Position numbers and translations under genes: made by a program. From Rhodoflexus caldus (GTDB taxonomy: Bacteria; Bacteroidota; Bacteroidia; Cytophagales; Thermoflexibacteraceae), in contig NZ_JAJPRF010000003.1 of assembly GCF_021206925.1 (NCBI RefSeq), positions 124,001-188,000 on the forward strand: a stretch of 64,000 bases of DNA, in the 5' to 3' direction. Under the pieces are notes generated by a model. That model was not told where the DNA came from and made no database searches. It was given only the letters and a program-made list of their open reading frames with translations. This document shows, piece after piece, positions 33,638-43,127 of this stretch (its first letter is position 1; every line of letters begins with the position of its first letter).

Positions 33638-35563
33638 ATGTTATCCGTCAATAATCTTTCTTTTTATCTGGGCAGCCGCGCTTTGTACCGCGAAGCCTCT
33701 TTGCACATCAAACCCAAAGACCGCATCGGGCTGATTGGCGCGAACGGAACGGGCAAATCTACCCTCTTGCGCCTCATCACGGGCGAATACACACCCGACG
33801 AAGGCAGCATCGAAAAAAGCGGCGACTGCACCATCGGCTTTCTGAATCAGGACTTACTAAGCTATCAGACCGAAGACAGCATTTTGGCAGTAGCCATGGA
33901 AGCCTTTGAGCGCCAAAATCAAATTCAGCACGAAATGGATTTGATTCTGGCAAAAATGGAAACCGAATATTCCGACGATTTGGTGGAAAAGTTGGGCGCA
34001 TTGCAGGAAGAATTTCAGATGCTGGACGGATACAGCCTGCAAGCCAAAGCCGAAGAGATTTTGGAAGGTTTGGGCTTTGCCACATCGGATTTGCATCGCC
34101 CCTTGCGCGAATTTTCGGGCGGCTGGCGGATGCGCGTTATGCTGGCTAAAATGCTGCTCATGAAGCCTTCTCTGCTCATGCTCGACGAACCGACCAACCA
34201 CTTAGACCTACCCTCTATTCAGTGGCTGGAAAACTACCTTCGCACCTACGAAGGCGCAATTGTGGTGGTTTCGCACGACCGCGAATTTTTGGACAACGTT
34301 TGCAACATCATCGTGGAAGTAGCTCAGCAAAAACTGAACTACTACCCGGGCAACTACTCATTCTATTTGGAAGAAAAAGCCCTGCGTGCCGAAATTCAAA
34401 ACAATGCCTATGAAAACCAGCAACAGGCAATCCGTCAGGCAGAGCGTTTCATAGACCGCTTCAAGGCGAAGGCAAGCAAGGCGCGACAAGTGCAATCGCG
34501 CGTGAAAGCCTTAGAGCGCATGGAATTGGTAGAAGAAGTGGTGGACGAAACAGCGCGCGTCAATTTCCGATTCTCTTTTGACCAACAGCCGGGCAAAGTA
34601 ATTGCCCAATTGGAAAATATTTCCAAAGCCTATGGCAGCAACGTCATTCTGCAAAACAGCAGCGCCACAATTGAGCGCGGCGATAAAATTACACTCATAG
34701 GGGCAAACGGACGCGGAAAATCTACGCTGTTGCGCATTATTGAAGGCAGAGAACCCGTAGAGGGAAAAGTACAAATCGGCTACAACGTGCAAACCGCCAT
34801 GTACGCACAGCACCAATTGGAAGTACTGAACGTAGAAAATACCATTATTGACGAACTCAAACAGGCAGGCACGAACAAAACCGAAGCCGAATTGCGCAGC
34901 ATCTTGGGCTGTTTCCTGTTCAGCGGCGACGATGTTTTCAAGAAAATCAAAGTGCTTTCGGGCGGCGAAAAGTCGCGGGTGGCGCTGGCACTCACGCTCA
35001 TTTCGCGCTCTAACTTTCTGCTGCTGGACGAACCTACGAACCACTTAGACATTCAGTCGGTCAATATCCTGATTCAGGCTTTGCAGCAATACGAAGGCTC
35101 TTTTGTGGTAGTTTCCCACGACCGCCATTTTGTTTCGCAAATTGCCAATAAAATTTGGTGGATTGAAAACCATCAAATCAAGGAATACCCGGGCACTTAC
35201 GATGAGTTTGTCTACTGGCAAAACCTGCAACAGAAACAAGCGGCTGCCAACATTCCGCAGCCTGCCAAAACCAACGATAAGCCCAAGGCAAACAACCTAA
35301 GCGAAAGCCAGCGCGAAGATTTGCGCAAACAACTCAAAAAAATTCAAAAACAATTGGAAGAAACCGAACACCGAATAGCCGCGCACGAACAGCACAAAAA
35401 GCAGTTGGAAGAGGAAATGGCGTTACCTTCGGTATATGCCAATCCGGCAGGGCTGGCAAAAATTAACGCCCAATACGATGCTTTAAAGGCAGAAATCGGA
35501 AAAGAAACCGAACTTTGGGAACGCCTTGCGTCGGAAATTGACGCGCTGGAAGCTAAACTCTGA
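33638..35563 (+). CDS. ABC-F family ribosome-associated ATPase
   Basis: 641 residues with two soluble ABC cassettes and no membrane domain. Cassette 1: Walker A GANGTGKST (34-42), signature FSGGW, Walker B LLMLDEPTNHLD. Cassette 2: Walker A GANGRGKST, signature LSGGE, Walker B LLLDEPTNHLD, switch 'VVSHDRHF'. The interdomain linker 'RFKAKASKARQVQSRVKALER' is the P-site tRNA-interacting motif of the family, and the C-terminus is a coiled coil as in Uup/YdiF. ABC-F proteins relieve stalled ribosomes; a resistance role cannot be excluded. Confidence 0.93.
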   Translation: MLSVNNLSFYLGSRALYREASLHIKPKDRIGLIGANGTGKSTLLRLITGEYTPDEGSIEKSGDCTIGFLNQDLLSYQTEDSILAVAMEAFERQNQIQHEMDLILAKMETEYSDDLVEKLGALQEEFQMLDGYSLQAKAEEILEGLGFATSDLHRPLREFSGGWRMRVMLAKMLLMKPSLLMLDEPTNHLDLPSIQWLENYLRTYEGAIVVVSHDREFLDNVCNIIVEVAQQKLNYYPGNYSFYLEEKALRAEIQNNAYENQQQAIRQAERFIDRFKAKASKARQVQSRVKALERMELVEEVVDETARVNFRFSFDQQPGKVIAQLENISKAYGSNVILQNSSATIERGDKITLIGANGRGKSTLLRIIEGREPVEGKVQIGYNVQTAMYAQHQLEVLNVENTIIDELKQAGTNKTEAELRSILGCFLFSGDDVFKKIKVLSGGEKSRVALALTLISRSNFLLLDEPTNHLDIQSVNILIQALQQYEGSFVVVSHDRHFVSQIANKIWWIENHQIKEYPGTYDEFVYWQNLQQKQAAANIPQPAKTNDKPKANNLSESQREDLRKQLKKIQKQLEETEHRIAAHEQHKKQLEEEMALPSVYANPAGLAKINAQYDALKAEIGKETELWERLASEIDALEAKL

Positions 35564-35570
35564 CAATCAC

Positions 35571-38500
35571 ATGCAACAACTTTGGTTCTGGAATGAGTGG
35601 CCGCGCACAGCCTCCAAACGGCTGTTTGCGGCTTTCGTTATTTTTTTTCTCATAGCACTGCTTGGCGGGGCTTATCTCTGGTCGCAGGGCAGCGAAACGA
35701 CTATCCGCTGGTATACCGAACCCGAACTGCAACCCAAACGGACGGTGGTGGAAGATTTCAACCAACTGTCGTTCGGCTTTACGGTAGATGCCGATTCGTA
35801 CCTCATCAGCGAACGATATCGCGCCACGGAAATAGTGTTGGACATTGTCTATGCCCGAATTTACGCTGTCTTGGTAATTGCGGGCATGGTGTTGCTGCTC
35901 ACCGTTGCAACCTTCCTCAAACGGATTCCTTTTGCCGTTATCAGCACCGTTATCATTTTGCAACTTGCCACTTCGGGCTTTGACCAAATGGCAATTGCGG
36001 GTATGGCTTTCAGCAATGTTCCGTTGGTGGCGTTGCTGGTGATGTTTTTGCTGCCCGCCTATTATTTTCAGGAAATAGCCAAGCAAACTTCGCTGCCCGT
36101 TCGCTTGGGTGTTTTTGCCGTGTTGGCAATGGTTGCCGCAGCCCTTGTCGGGTGGCAGGCAGAAAGTGCGCAGCCGCTGATGCAATGGGCAGGCTATTCC
36201 TATGCCGTTCCGTTGGGGCTTACCGCACTGCTCATTTGGTTTACGGGGCATGAACTGCTGGGCGCGCTGTTTGTTTTTGTGTCCAATTTGGGCGCTTCCG
36301 CTTCGGGCAACCCCATCCGACATTTTGCCATCATCGGCGGAATCTACCTGCTCAATATCGGCTACGACTACCTGCTGGATGCGGGCATGACAAGCTATAA
36401 AATCTTCATGGTCAGCCCCTTTGTCTGGTTTTTTATCAACCTTTTGCTGGGCTTTTGGAACTTTTGGCGCAAAGAGCCTGCGCTTGTCGGCATTGCATCG
36501 GTTGTTCCTTACGGCTATTTCGGCTTTTTGGGGTTGAGTTTTGTTGCGCTGGGCTTCATGGGCTATGCCTTTGCTACCGACAATACGTCGGTGATTAAAG
36601 TTTTGGAAGATTTGATTCGCTACGCACAGTTTGGCGTGGGGCTGATTTTCTACATCTACATTTTGGCAAACTTCACCGCCCCGATGCGGCAGGGCCTGCC
36701 CGTGCATAAGGTCATGTACCAAGGGCGCATTGTTGCCTACGGATTTGTGAACTTGGCGGCTTTGGTGGTTGCGGGCGTAATGGCTGCCAACTCGGATTTC
36801 TTTGTTTTTGAACAATCTAAAGCGGGCTATTTCATTTATCAGGGCGATATGGAACGCGCCAAAGGCGACCTTGTCATGAGCGAGCAGAACTACAAATTCG
36901 CCTTGGCGTTAGACCCGTACAGCCACCGCGGGAACTATTCGGTCGGTTCGCTGGCACGGATGCAGGGCGATGAGGCAACGGCGCTGTTTTTCTTCTCACG
37001 GGCTACTTTCCGCAACCCCAACCCGGCAGATTACGTGAACATCGCCGAACTGATGACCAACAACAACCGCTTTTTGGATGCCCTATTCCAACTGCGCGAA
37101 GGGCTGCAACGATTCCCGCAAGACGGGCGTCTGATGAACAACATGGGGCTGCTCTATACCAAAACCGACGTAGTGGATTCGGCATTCTATTATTTGAAAA
37201 ATGCAAAAGAACACCTTGCGCACCCCGAAATAGCCGAAAGCAATTTCTACGCAATGGCTATCCGCTACGAGTTTGCGGGTTCGCCCGATACCCTGCGCCA
37301 AATGCTCAAACCGCGCCGCAACATCGGCACGGCATTGAACGAATTGGCACTGCTCAACCTATTGCGCCAACCGACCGCCGAACCGTTGGATGAAAAATTC
37401 CTGCCCGATTCGGCAATGAATACCTACCAGTTGTGCTATTTGTACAACTACGCGCTCAACCGCATTGGCGATGCCGACACAAGCATTATCAACGTATTGG
37501 ACAAATACGCCCGCGTGCCTGCCAACGAAAGTTTTGTTCCCTATTTGCAACTTGCCAAAGCGCTCAAATTGCGACGCATGGGGCAATACGGACGCGCCTA
37601 CAACATCTTGCAAAAATTGCAATACGAAAGCCCGCCCAACAACCCCTACTACGCCAATGTGTTGGGCATATTGGCTTTACAGGTGGAAGAATACCGCGAA
37701 GCTGCCCGTTGGTTTGATATGTCGTACCGTAGGGGCAATGCCGAAGCATTCCTGAACCGCGCCATTTGCCTGACGGAAATCCCCGACCGCCGCGCCGAAG
37801 CATTAGAGGCATGGCAGATGCTGGAGGAAAGCAGCAATACAACCTATCAGGCAATTGCCCGCGACATCCTGCACGTGATTCATCCCGACAGCGTGCGGAA
37901 AATCAACCTGTCGGCTTTGGACGACGAAGGCAAAATGCGCTTCATCCACTACAACCACGCACAACTTTCCGACGAAGCGTTTAACAAAATCTTCCAAACC
38001 TTGCAATCGCCCGTGGCGCAGGTGCAGGCAGCCGTTGAGCGCATCCGCTACTACATAGCCGAAGGCAACACGGAAAAAGCCGCCAACATCCGCAATGCCA
38101 TGACGGGCATCAGTGTCCCCGATGTGTTGGTACAAACCCTGCGCGATGCCGATTTGCGCCTGCTCTACGCCCAACAGCGCTACAAAGAAATGGGCGCAGT
38201 GCTGAAAGGCTACGAACCGCCCTTGCCGCTTTCGGGCTACAAGCCGTTTTACGAAGGCATGTATGCCATCGGCAACAACGATTTGCAGCAGGCGGAAGTC
38301 AGACTGAAAGAAGCCATTGCCCGCCTGCCGCAAAAACAGGAATTTTATGTTGAATTGGCAGGGCTGTACAACAAGCGCAAAGAGCCACAAAAGGCATACG
38401 ACGTGCTGGTGGACGTTCTGCGCACCCGCGACGACTACCACGACTACCCGCCCGCCGTCTATGAACTCTACGCCCTGCAATGTTTGGAAATGGGCTTAGA

Positions 38501-38627
38501 CAGTTTCGCCGATGAAGCCATTCGCAAATTGGAAGACCTCATTCCGCCGCAGCGCTACGCCCGAGTGGTAGCCCTGTTCAATCAGCGCAAGGCAGAGCTG
38601 GCAAAGCAGCGCGAAGTGAATTGGTAA
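35571..38627 (+). CDS. Large polytopic membrane protein with C-terminal TPR domain
   Basis: 1018 residues from the ATG at 35571, eight bases after the ABC-F stop, so probably co-transcribed. The first half has about 11 membrane helices (20-40, then roughly 95-415), with a periplasmic loop after helix 1. From about residue 425 to the end it is TPR-like ('GYFIYQGDMERAKGDLVM', 'PADYVNIAELMTNNNRFLDAL', 'QEFYVELAGLYNKRKEPQKA'). I know no named family. The shape suggests an inner-membrane platform holding a large repeat domain on one side. Confidence 0.8.
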   Translation: MQQLWFWNEWPRTASKRLFAAFVIFFLIALLGGAYLWSQGSETTIRWYTEPELQPKRTVVEDFNQLSFGFTVDADSYLISERYRATEIVLDIVYARIYAVLVIAGMVLLLTVATFLKRIPFAVISTVIILQLATSGFDQMAIAGMAFSNVPLVALLVMFLLPAYYFQEIAKQTSLPVRLGVFAVLAMVAAALVGWQAESAQPLMQWAGYSYAVPLGLTALLIWFTGHELLGALFVFVSNLGASASGNPIRHFAIIGGIYLLNIGYDYLLDAGMTSYKIFMVSPFVWFFINLLLGFWNFWRKEPALVGIASVVPYGYFGFLGLSFVALGFMGYAFATDNTSVIKVLEDLIRYAQFGVGLIFYIYILANFTAPMRQGLPVHKVMYQGRIVAYGFVNLAALVVAGVMAANSDFFVFEQSKAGYFIYQGDMERAKGDLVMSEQNYKFALALDPYSHRGNYSVGSLARMQGDEATALFFFSRATFRNPNPADYVNIAELMTNNNRFLDALFQLREGLQRFPQDGRLMNNMGLLYTKTDVVDSAFYYLKNAKEHLAHPEIAESNFYAMAIRYEFAGSPDTLRQMLKPRRNIGTALNELALLNLLRQPTAEPLDEKFLPDSAMNTYQLCYLYNYALNRIGDADTSIINVLDKYARVPANESFVPYLQLAKALKLRRMGQYGRAYNILQKLQYESPPNNPYYANVLGILALQVEEYREAARWFDMSYRRGNAEAFLNRAICLTEIPDRRAEALEAWQMLEESSNTTYQAIARDILHVIHPDSVRKINLSALDDEGKMRFIHYNHAQLSDEAFNKIFQTLQSPVAQVQAAVERIRYYIAEGNTEKAANIRNAMTGISVPDVLVQTLRDADLRLLYAQQRYKEMGAVLKGYEPPLPLSGYKPFYEGMYAIGNNDLQQAEVRLKEAIARLPQKQEFYVELAGLYNKRKEPQKAYDVLVDVLRTRDDYHDYPPAVYELYALQCLEMGLDSFADEAIRKLEDLIPPQRYARVVALFNQRKAELAKQREVNW

Positions 38628-38629
38628 TC

Positions 38630-38668
38630 CCCATAACAAAGGAACTGCGACGCACCCTTTGCTATGGG
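38630..38668. terminator. Hairpin between convergent genes
   Basis: CCCATA-A-CAAAGG (38630-38642) pairs with CCTTTG-C-TATGGG (38656-38668): 12 pairs with one mismatch and a 13-base loop, between the ends of the membrane-TPR gene and thrA. Likely a terminator for one or both. Confidence 0.6.
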
Positions 38669-38703
38669 AATGTTGTGTGCATTCGGGATGATTACAGACG
38701 GCT

Positions 38704-41151
38704 TTACGACAAATAATTCGCAATGCGAATCAGGTCGGCAAATACACCGGCTGCGGTTACTTCCGCACCTGCTCCCGAACCTTTTACCACCATCGGGCGC
38801 TCAGGGTAGCGGGCGGTCGTAAAGGCAATGATGTTATCCGAACCCGACAGCGAAGCAAAAGGATGCTCCTGCCCTACAGAATCCAACGAAATAGTGGCTT
38901 TACCGCCCTCAAAACGGGCAATGCAGCGCAGTTTTTCGCCTTTTTCGGCAGCTTGGCGACGCATTTGCTCAAAGTGGTCGTCGTAGGTAGCCAGCACGCG
39001 CAGGAACTCATCAACCGTCGGAGCGTCTAAGCAGGGCTGCGGTAAGAAGCCGTTGATGGTGATGTCTTCAAATTCCATGGCGTAACCGCACTCACGCGCC
39101 AAAATCAGGATTTTGCGCCCTACGTCTTTGCAGCTCAAATCTTCACGCGGGTCGGGTTCGGTATAGCCTTTTTGCTTGGCATCTTTCACTACCTCGCTGA
39201 AAGGAACAGAGCCGTCAAAGGTGTTGAAAATATACGACAGCGTACCGGACAGCACCGCCTCAATGCGGATGATTTTATCGCCGCTGTTAATCAAATCGCG
39301 CAGGGTGCTGATAACGGGCAGCCCCGCACCTACGTTGGTTTCGTAGAGCATGATGACGCCGTGCTGCTTGGCAAGGCGGCGGTTGCGGATGTACTGCTCG
39401 TAGCTGCTTGAAGAGGCTATCTTATTGGGCGTAACAATGGAAATACTTGCTCGCAAAATCTCGTCGTAGGTATTGGCAACGGCAGCACTGGCAGAGTTGT
39501 CTATAAAAACAGAGTTGGTCAGGTTGATTTCGTTCATCTGTTTGACAAACGAATGAATGTCGGATGCCGTGGTGCTGTTTTCTAATTCTTCACGCCAGTT
39601 TTCAATGGAGATGCCGTTTTCTTTCAGCAACATTTTGCGGCTGTTGGCAAGCCCAATGATGCGGAAATCTATGTTGTACTCGTTTTTCAGGTAATTGCGT
39701 TGTTCCTGAATCTGCTTTAACAGGGTGCTGCCAATCAGTCCTGTGCCTGCCATGAAAATATTGAGCACCTTCGTATCGGATTCAAAGAAGGCCTGATGCA
39801 GTGCCCGCAGTGCTTTTACTTCATCAGCCTTGCCGATAACGGCGGAAATGTTCAACTCGGAAGAACCTTGCGCAATGGCAACCACATTAATACCGTTGCG
39901 TCCCAATGCTTGGAACATACGCCCGGCAACTCCGCTGGAGCGGCGCATGTCTTTGCCCACAATGGCAATAATAGAGAGGTCGGTTTCTACGATGACCTCA
40001 TCCAGCAGTGCATTGCGAATTTCAAAGGCAAACTCTTTTTCAATCAATTGTTTGGCAGTATCTGCCTCTTCGGGTTTTACGGCCAAACAAATGGAGTGTT
40101 CCGAAGAAGCCTGCGTAATCAGGATGACGCTGATGTTACCTGCGGCAAGTGCTCCGAACAAACGGGCAGAAATACCCGCTACACCTACCATACCGCTGCC
40201 TTGTACGCGTAGCAGTGCTATGCGACTGATGGAGGTAATGCCCTTAATCGGCCGACCTGTATAGGCAGCTTCTTTGCCGATGTAAGAACCTTCAAACGCT
40301 GTGTGAAACGTGTTGCGAATCACTATTGGCACATCTGCCTTCATGGCAGGCACCATCGTCGGCGGATAAATCACTTTTGCCCCGAAGTGCGACATTTCCA
40401 TCGCTTCTTCGTAGGTAAGGGCAGGAATGGAGAGTGCTTGCGGTACTTTGCGCGGGTCGCAGGTCATCACCCCGTCCACGTCTGTCCAAATCTCGGCGAC
40501 GGACGCCTGCAAAGCCGCTGCGAAGATAGAGCAGGTATAGTCCGAGCCGCCGCGCCCCAGTGTAACGGTGTCGCCGTTGGGTGCGCCGCCGATGAACCCG
40601 GTGGCAATAATCAGTCCGGGGGTGGCAGCCACATATTCCCGAATCAGGGGGTTAGTGGCTTCAAAATCAACGGCAGCATTGCCATAGCGCCCATCGGTTT
40701 TGATAACTTTGGTCGTATCCAAATAACTTGCCTGCAAGCCTTGCTCCCGCGCCGCTTCGCTGATGATGGTGCAAGAGAGCCGCTCACCAAAGCTCATCAC
40801 ATAGTCCAGCGCACGGATACTCATTTCATTGAGCAGGAAAATACCGTTGAGCAGTTCGTCTAATTCGTTGAGCATCGCCTTCACTTTGGCAAGTGTGGCG
40901 CTTTGCTGACGCACGTCTATCAGTTCTTTAACGCAGTCTAAGTGGCGTTTTTCAATATTGGCAAAAAGGGTTTTGTAGCTTGTATCGTTGTTGGCGGCGG
41001 CTTTTGCCGTTGCAATCAGTTCGTCGGTGATGCCTCCCAGCGCCGAGCATACCACCACCTTTGCTTCCGGGTCGTTTTTAATGATGTTTACCACATTGCG
41101 GATGCGTTCGGCATTCTGCACCGATGAACCTCCGAATTTGAGTACTTTCAT
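38704..41151 (-). CDS. thrA: Bifunctional aspartokinase/homoserine dehydrogenase
   Basis: 815 residues from the ATG at 41151 (MKVLKFGGSS). The aspartokinase domain (about 1-290, KFGGSS at 5-10, 'GRGGSDYTCSIFA') is followed by ACT regulatory domains (about 310-450) and a homoserine dehydrogenase domain (about 460-815; Rossmann 'FMAGTGLIGSTLLKQ', 'GTLSYIFNTFDGSVPFSEVV', 'EPDPREDLSCKDVGRK'). It performs the first and third steps of the aspartate pathway to threonine and methionine and is usually feedback inhibited through the ACT domains. No thrB or thrC follows. It is divergent from menB. Confidence 0.95.
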   Translation of the reverse strand: MKVLKFGGSSVQNAERIRNVVNIIKNDPEAKVVVCSALGGITDELIATAKAAANNDTSYKTLFANIEKRHLDCVKELIDVRQQSATLAKVKAMLNELDELLNGIFLLNEMSIRALDYVMSFGERLSCTIISEAAREQGLQASYLDTTKVIKTDGRYGNAAVDFEATNPLIREYVAATPGLIIATGFIGGAPNGDTVTLGRGGSDYTCSIFAAALQASVAEIWTDVDGVMTCDPRKVPQALSIPALTYEEAMEMSHFGAKVIYPPTMVPAMKADVPIVIRNTFHTAFEGSYIGKEAAYTGRPIKGITSISRIALLRVQGSGMVGVAGISARLFGALAAGNISVILITQASSEHSICLAVKPEEADTAKQLIEKEFAFEIRNALLDEVIVETDLSIIAIVGKDMRRSSGVAGRMFQALGRNGINVVAIAQGSSELNISAVIGKADEVKALRALHQAFFESDTKVLNIFMAGTGLIGSTLLKQIQEQRNYLKNEYNIDFRIIGLANSRKMLLKENGISIENWREELENSTTASDIHSFVKQMNEINLTNSVFIDNSASAAVANTYDEILRASISIVTPNKIASSSSYEQYIRNRRLAKQHGVIMLYETNVGAGLPVISTLRDLINSGDKIIRIEAVLSGTLSYIFNTFDGSVPFSEVVKDAKQKGYTEPDPREDLSCKDVGRKILILARECGYAMEFEDITINGFLPQPCLDAPTVDEFLRVLATYDDHFEQMRRQAAEKGEKLRCIARFEGGKATISLDSVGQEHPFASLSGSDNIIAFTTARYPERPMVVKGSGAGAEVTAAGVFADLIRIANYLS

Positions 41152-41499
41152 AATAGGTTTGAATGTAAAATTTGGGTTGAAAATAATGTTTAACAAGGCT
41201 TAACCGCCTTTTGGCAGCCGCCCGAAAAAACGGAATATGTGTAATGATGGATATAGTATGTGTATAGTCATGCCCCTTAGGGCATGGTTGTTGTCATGCC
41301 GCATGTAGTTGTGTTGTACAGAGAAACAACAATTACGAACATACTATACAGGTGTGGATAAGGCGGTGCAAAGCTATCAATAAAATTTTGCAAAAAAGAA
41401 AAAACAGGGAGGGATTTATCGCAGTTTTACTTATTGGCAGATTGGCGCAGATGCGGCAATTTTGCATCGGCTATTTCGTACACTAAAACCCTCATTATC
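41152..41499. other. 348-bp divergent intergenic region between thrA and menB
   Basis: The longest gene-free stretch of the window. It holds the nested inverted-repeat element at 41252-41348, an A/G-rich tract (about 41385-41412) and a CAATTTTG box (41456-41463 region) that may serve menB. No leader peptide rich in Thr or Ile is evident upstream of thrA, and I see no known riboswitch. Confidence 0.5.
41252..41348. repeat. Nested inverted-repeat element
   Basis: Outer arms TATAGTATGT (41252-41261) and ACATACTATA (41339-41348) are perfectly inverted. Inside lie TTGTTGT (41288-41294) / ACAACAA (41326-41332) and a strong hairpin CATGCCC-CTTA-GGGCATG (41269-41286). The GGGCATG core recurs in the palindrome at 9923-9950. 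The structure suggests a small REP/MITE-like element or a structured leader; no flanking direct repeat was evident. Confidence 0.55.
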
Positions 41500-42321
41500 A
41501 TGGGACAAATCCAATGGGAAACCATTAAGGAATACAAAGAAATCTTGTTTACCTATCACAACGGGATTGGAAAAATCAGCATCAATCGCCCGCAGGTGCA
41601 CAATGCTTTCACGCCTCTGACGGTTCAGGAAATGATTGATGCAATGACGCACTGTCGCTATGACGACCGCATCGGTGTGGTAATCCTGACAGGCGAAGGC
41701 GGCAGAGCTTTTTGCAGCGGCGGCGACCAAAGCGTGCGCGGACACGGCGGCTACGTAGGCAACGACGGCGTACCACGTCTCAACGTGTTGGACTTGCAAA
41801 AACTTATCCGCAGCATTCCTAAACCTGTTATTGCAATGGTGGCAGGTTGGGCAATTGGCGGGGGGCATGTGCTCCATGTGGTTTGCGACCTAACCATCGC
41901 TGCCGAAAATGCCCGATTCGGACAGACCGGCCCCAAAGTAGGCAGCTTTGACGGCGGCTTCGGTGCTAGCTACCTTGCCCGCATCGTAGGACAGAAAAAA
42001 GCCCGCGAAATTTGGTATCTGTGCGACCAATACGACGCACAGGAAGCCCTCCAAATGGGATTGGTTAACAAAGTGGTGCCTTTGGAAAAATTGGAAGAGG
42101 AAACTGTTGCGTGGTGCAATAAAATTTTGGAAAAATCGCCCATTGCCTTGCGGATGCTCAAATCGGCCTTCAATGCCGAATTGGACGGGCAAGCAGGCAT
42201 TCAGGAACTGGCAGGCAATGCTACGCTGCTCTACTACCTGAGCGACGAAGCCAAAGAAGGCAAAAATGCGTTCATAGAAAAGCGCAAGCCCGATTTCAGC
42301 AAATTTCCGAAGTTCCCGTAA
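41500..42321 (+). CDS. menB: 1,4-dihydroxy-2-naphthoyl-CoA synthase
   Basis: 273-residue crotonase-fold enzyme that closes the naphthoquinone ring in menaquinone synthesis. The oxyanion-hole region '[18 protein letters not shown]' and '[18 protein letters not shown]', and the '[21 protein letters not shown]' stretch with its active-site Asp, are the MenB signature, distinguishing it from generic enoyl-CoA hydratases. The ATG at 41500 starts '[17 protein letters not shown]', as in homologues. No other men gene is adjacent. Confidence 0.95.
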   Translation: MGQIQWETIKEYKEILFTYHNGIGKISINRPQVHNAFTPLTVQEMIDAMTHCRYDDRIGVVILTGEGGRAFCSGGDQSVRGHGGYVGNDGVPRLNVLDLQKLIRSIPKPVIAMVAGWAIGGGHVLHVVCDLTIAAENARFGQTGPKVGSFDGGFGASYLARIVGQKKAREIWYLCDQYDAQEALQMGLVNKVVPLEKLEEETVAWCNKILEKSPIALRMLKSAFNAELDGQAGIQELAGNATLLYYLSDEAKEGKNAFIEKRKPDFSKFPKFP

Positions 42322-42345
42322 GGTTTTTTTGATAAGTTGATAAAC

Positions 42346-42379
42346 AAATCCGACGGTTTTTTAGAGAACCGTCGGATTT
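42346..42379 (+). terminator. Intrinsic terminator after menB
   Basis: Perfect 13-bp stem AAATCCGACGGTT (42346-42358) / AACCGTCGGATTT (42367-42379) with an 8-base loop, ending in TTTT, 24 bases after the menB stop. Confidence 0.85.
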
Positions 42380-42412
42380 TGCAGATAGATTCTAAAAAAG
42401 CCGTCTAAATCC

Positions 42413-42464
42413 GCCGACAGGGATAGCCTAAGACAGTTTGTCAGCAAACGAAGCCCCTGCCGGC
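42413..42464. repeat. Imperfect hairpin, function unknown
   Basis: GCCGACAGGG (42413-42422) pairs with CCCTGCCGGC (42455-42464) with one mismatch, enclosing a smaller GTTTG/CAAAC hairpin (about 42436-42449). It lies after the menB terminator, so it is not needed to end menB. Confidence 0.35.
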
Positions 42465-42500
42465 AGTTAGAATCAAGTCAATCTGCATCGCCCTTAAAAA

Positions 42501-42548
42501 CCTCAGTGCCCTCAGCGGCAAAATCTTTGTGCTCACTGCGGTAAAAAA
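42501..42548. repeat. Degenerate CTCAGYGC/CTTTGTGC repeat
   Basis: Two adjacent units: CCTCAGTGCCCTCAGCGGC plus A run (42501-42523), and TCTTTGTGCTCACTGCGG plus A run (42524-42548). The second matches the unit at 20505-20528 in form (CTTTGYG, then ACTCTGCGG or CACTGCGG, then poly-A). It ends eight bases before the ATG of the next gene, so it may form that gene's leader. Confidence 0.45.
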
Positions 42549-42555
42549 CAAAGCC

Positions 42556-43029
42556 ATGACTGAGTATCCTTTCAGCCGTATTCCGCACGACCGCCTCACA
42601 TGGGTTTCTGCCTATGACAAAGAGACGTTGTGCAAAAAAATTGCGGCGGCGATTTACCGCAAGAATGAAATCCGCATGAGTAGGCACAAGTTTAACGGTC
42701 AGATGATTAACGACGGTGAGTTTCGCCTTTCGCAATGGGTCAGCCATCCCAATTTATTTTTGCCGATGTTGCGCTGCCGCATCGAGCCAACCTCATCGGG
42801 CTGTTTGATTTTTGTAGAATGTAGCCTGTTTTTCAGCACACAAGTACTGATGTCGGCGGGATTGCTGTTTTTGTTTTCGGCTGCCTTGTTTTTTTTGTTT
42901 GTACAACGCGATTGGCTCTATGCCGCTACCATGTTGATTGTCATCAGCCTGTTTTATCTCACGGTATTGGGCAATTACCACCTCCAAAAGCAAATCAGCC
43001 TGAACCTGTTGCAACGGGTGATTGCGTGA
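42556..43029 (+). CDS. Small two-helix membrane protein, unknown
   Basis: 157 residues from the ATG at 42556. A soluble N-terminal alpha/beta region (about 1-90) is followed by two closely spaced membrane helices (about 95-115 and 120-140) and a short cytoplasmic tail. No family recognised; the soluble-plus-two-helix plan is shared with several small Bacteroidota membrane proteins. It is followed after 98 bp by the FG-GAP lipoprotein gene. Confidence 0.65.
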   Translation: MTEYPFSRIPHDRLTWVSAYDKETLCKKIAAAIYRKNEIRMSRHKFNGQMINDGEFRLSQWVSHPNLFLPMLRCRIEPTSSGCLIFVECSLFFSTQVLMSAGLLFLFSAALFFLFVQRDWLYAATMLIVISLFYLTVLGNYHLQKQISLNLLQRVIA

Positions 43030-43127
43030 GTGATGAGCCATTGAATATCTCCCATGGCATTTGCTGATTGGGTTTGCATATGGTGCTGTTTCAAACTAAC
43101 TTAACAGCCTCAAACAAACCTGATTAC

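Noticed and set aside
33638-35563. ABC-F gene as a mobile resistance determinant
   Set aside because: No mobile element nearby and the sequence fits housekeeping Uup/YdiF-type proteins.
35553-36815. 420-codon open frame antisense to the membrane-TPR gene
   Set aside because: Mirror of a membrane protein region; the translation is His/Gln/Asn/Lys rich and low complexity, with no fold pattern.
41195-41210. AAGGC/GCCTT hairpin upstream of thrA as an attenuator
   Set aside because: Only five pairs, points the wrong way for thrA, and no Thr/Ile-rich leader peptide was found.
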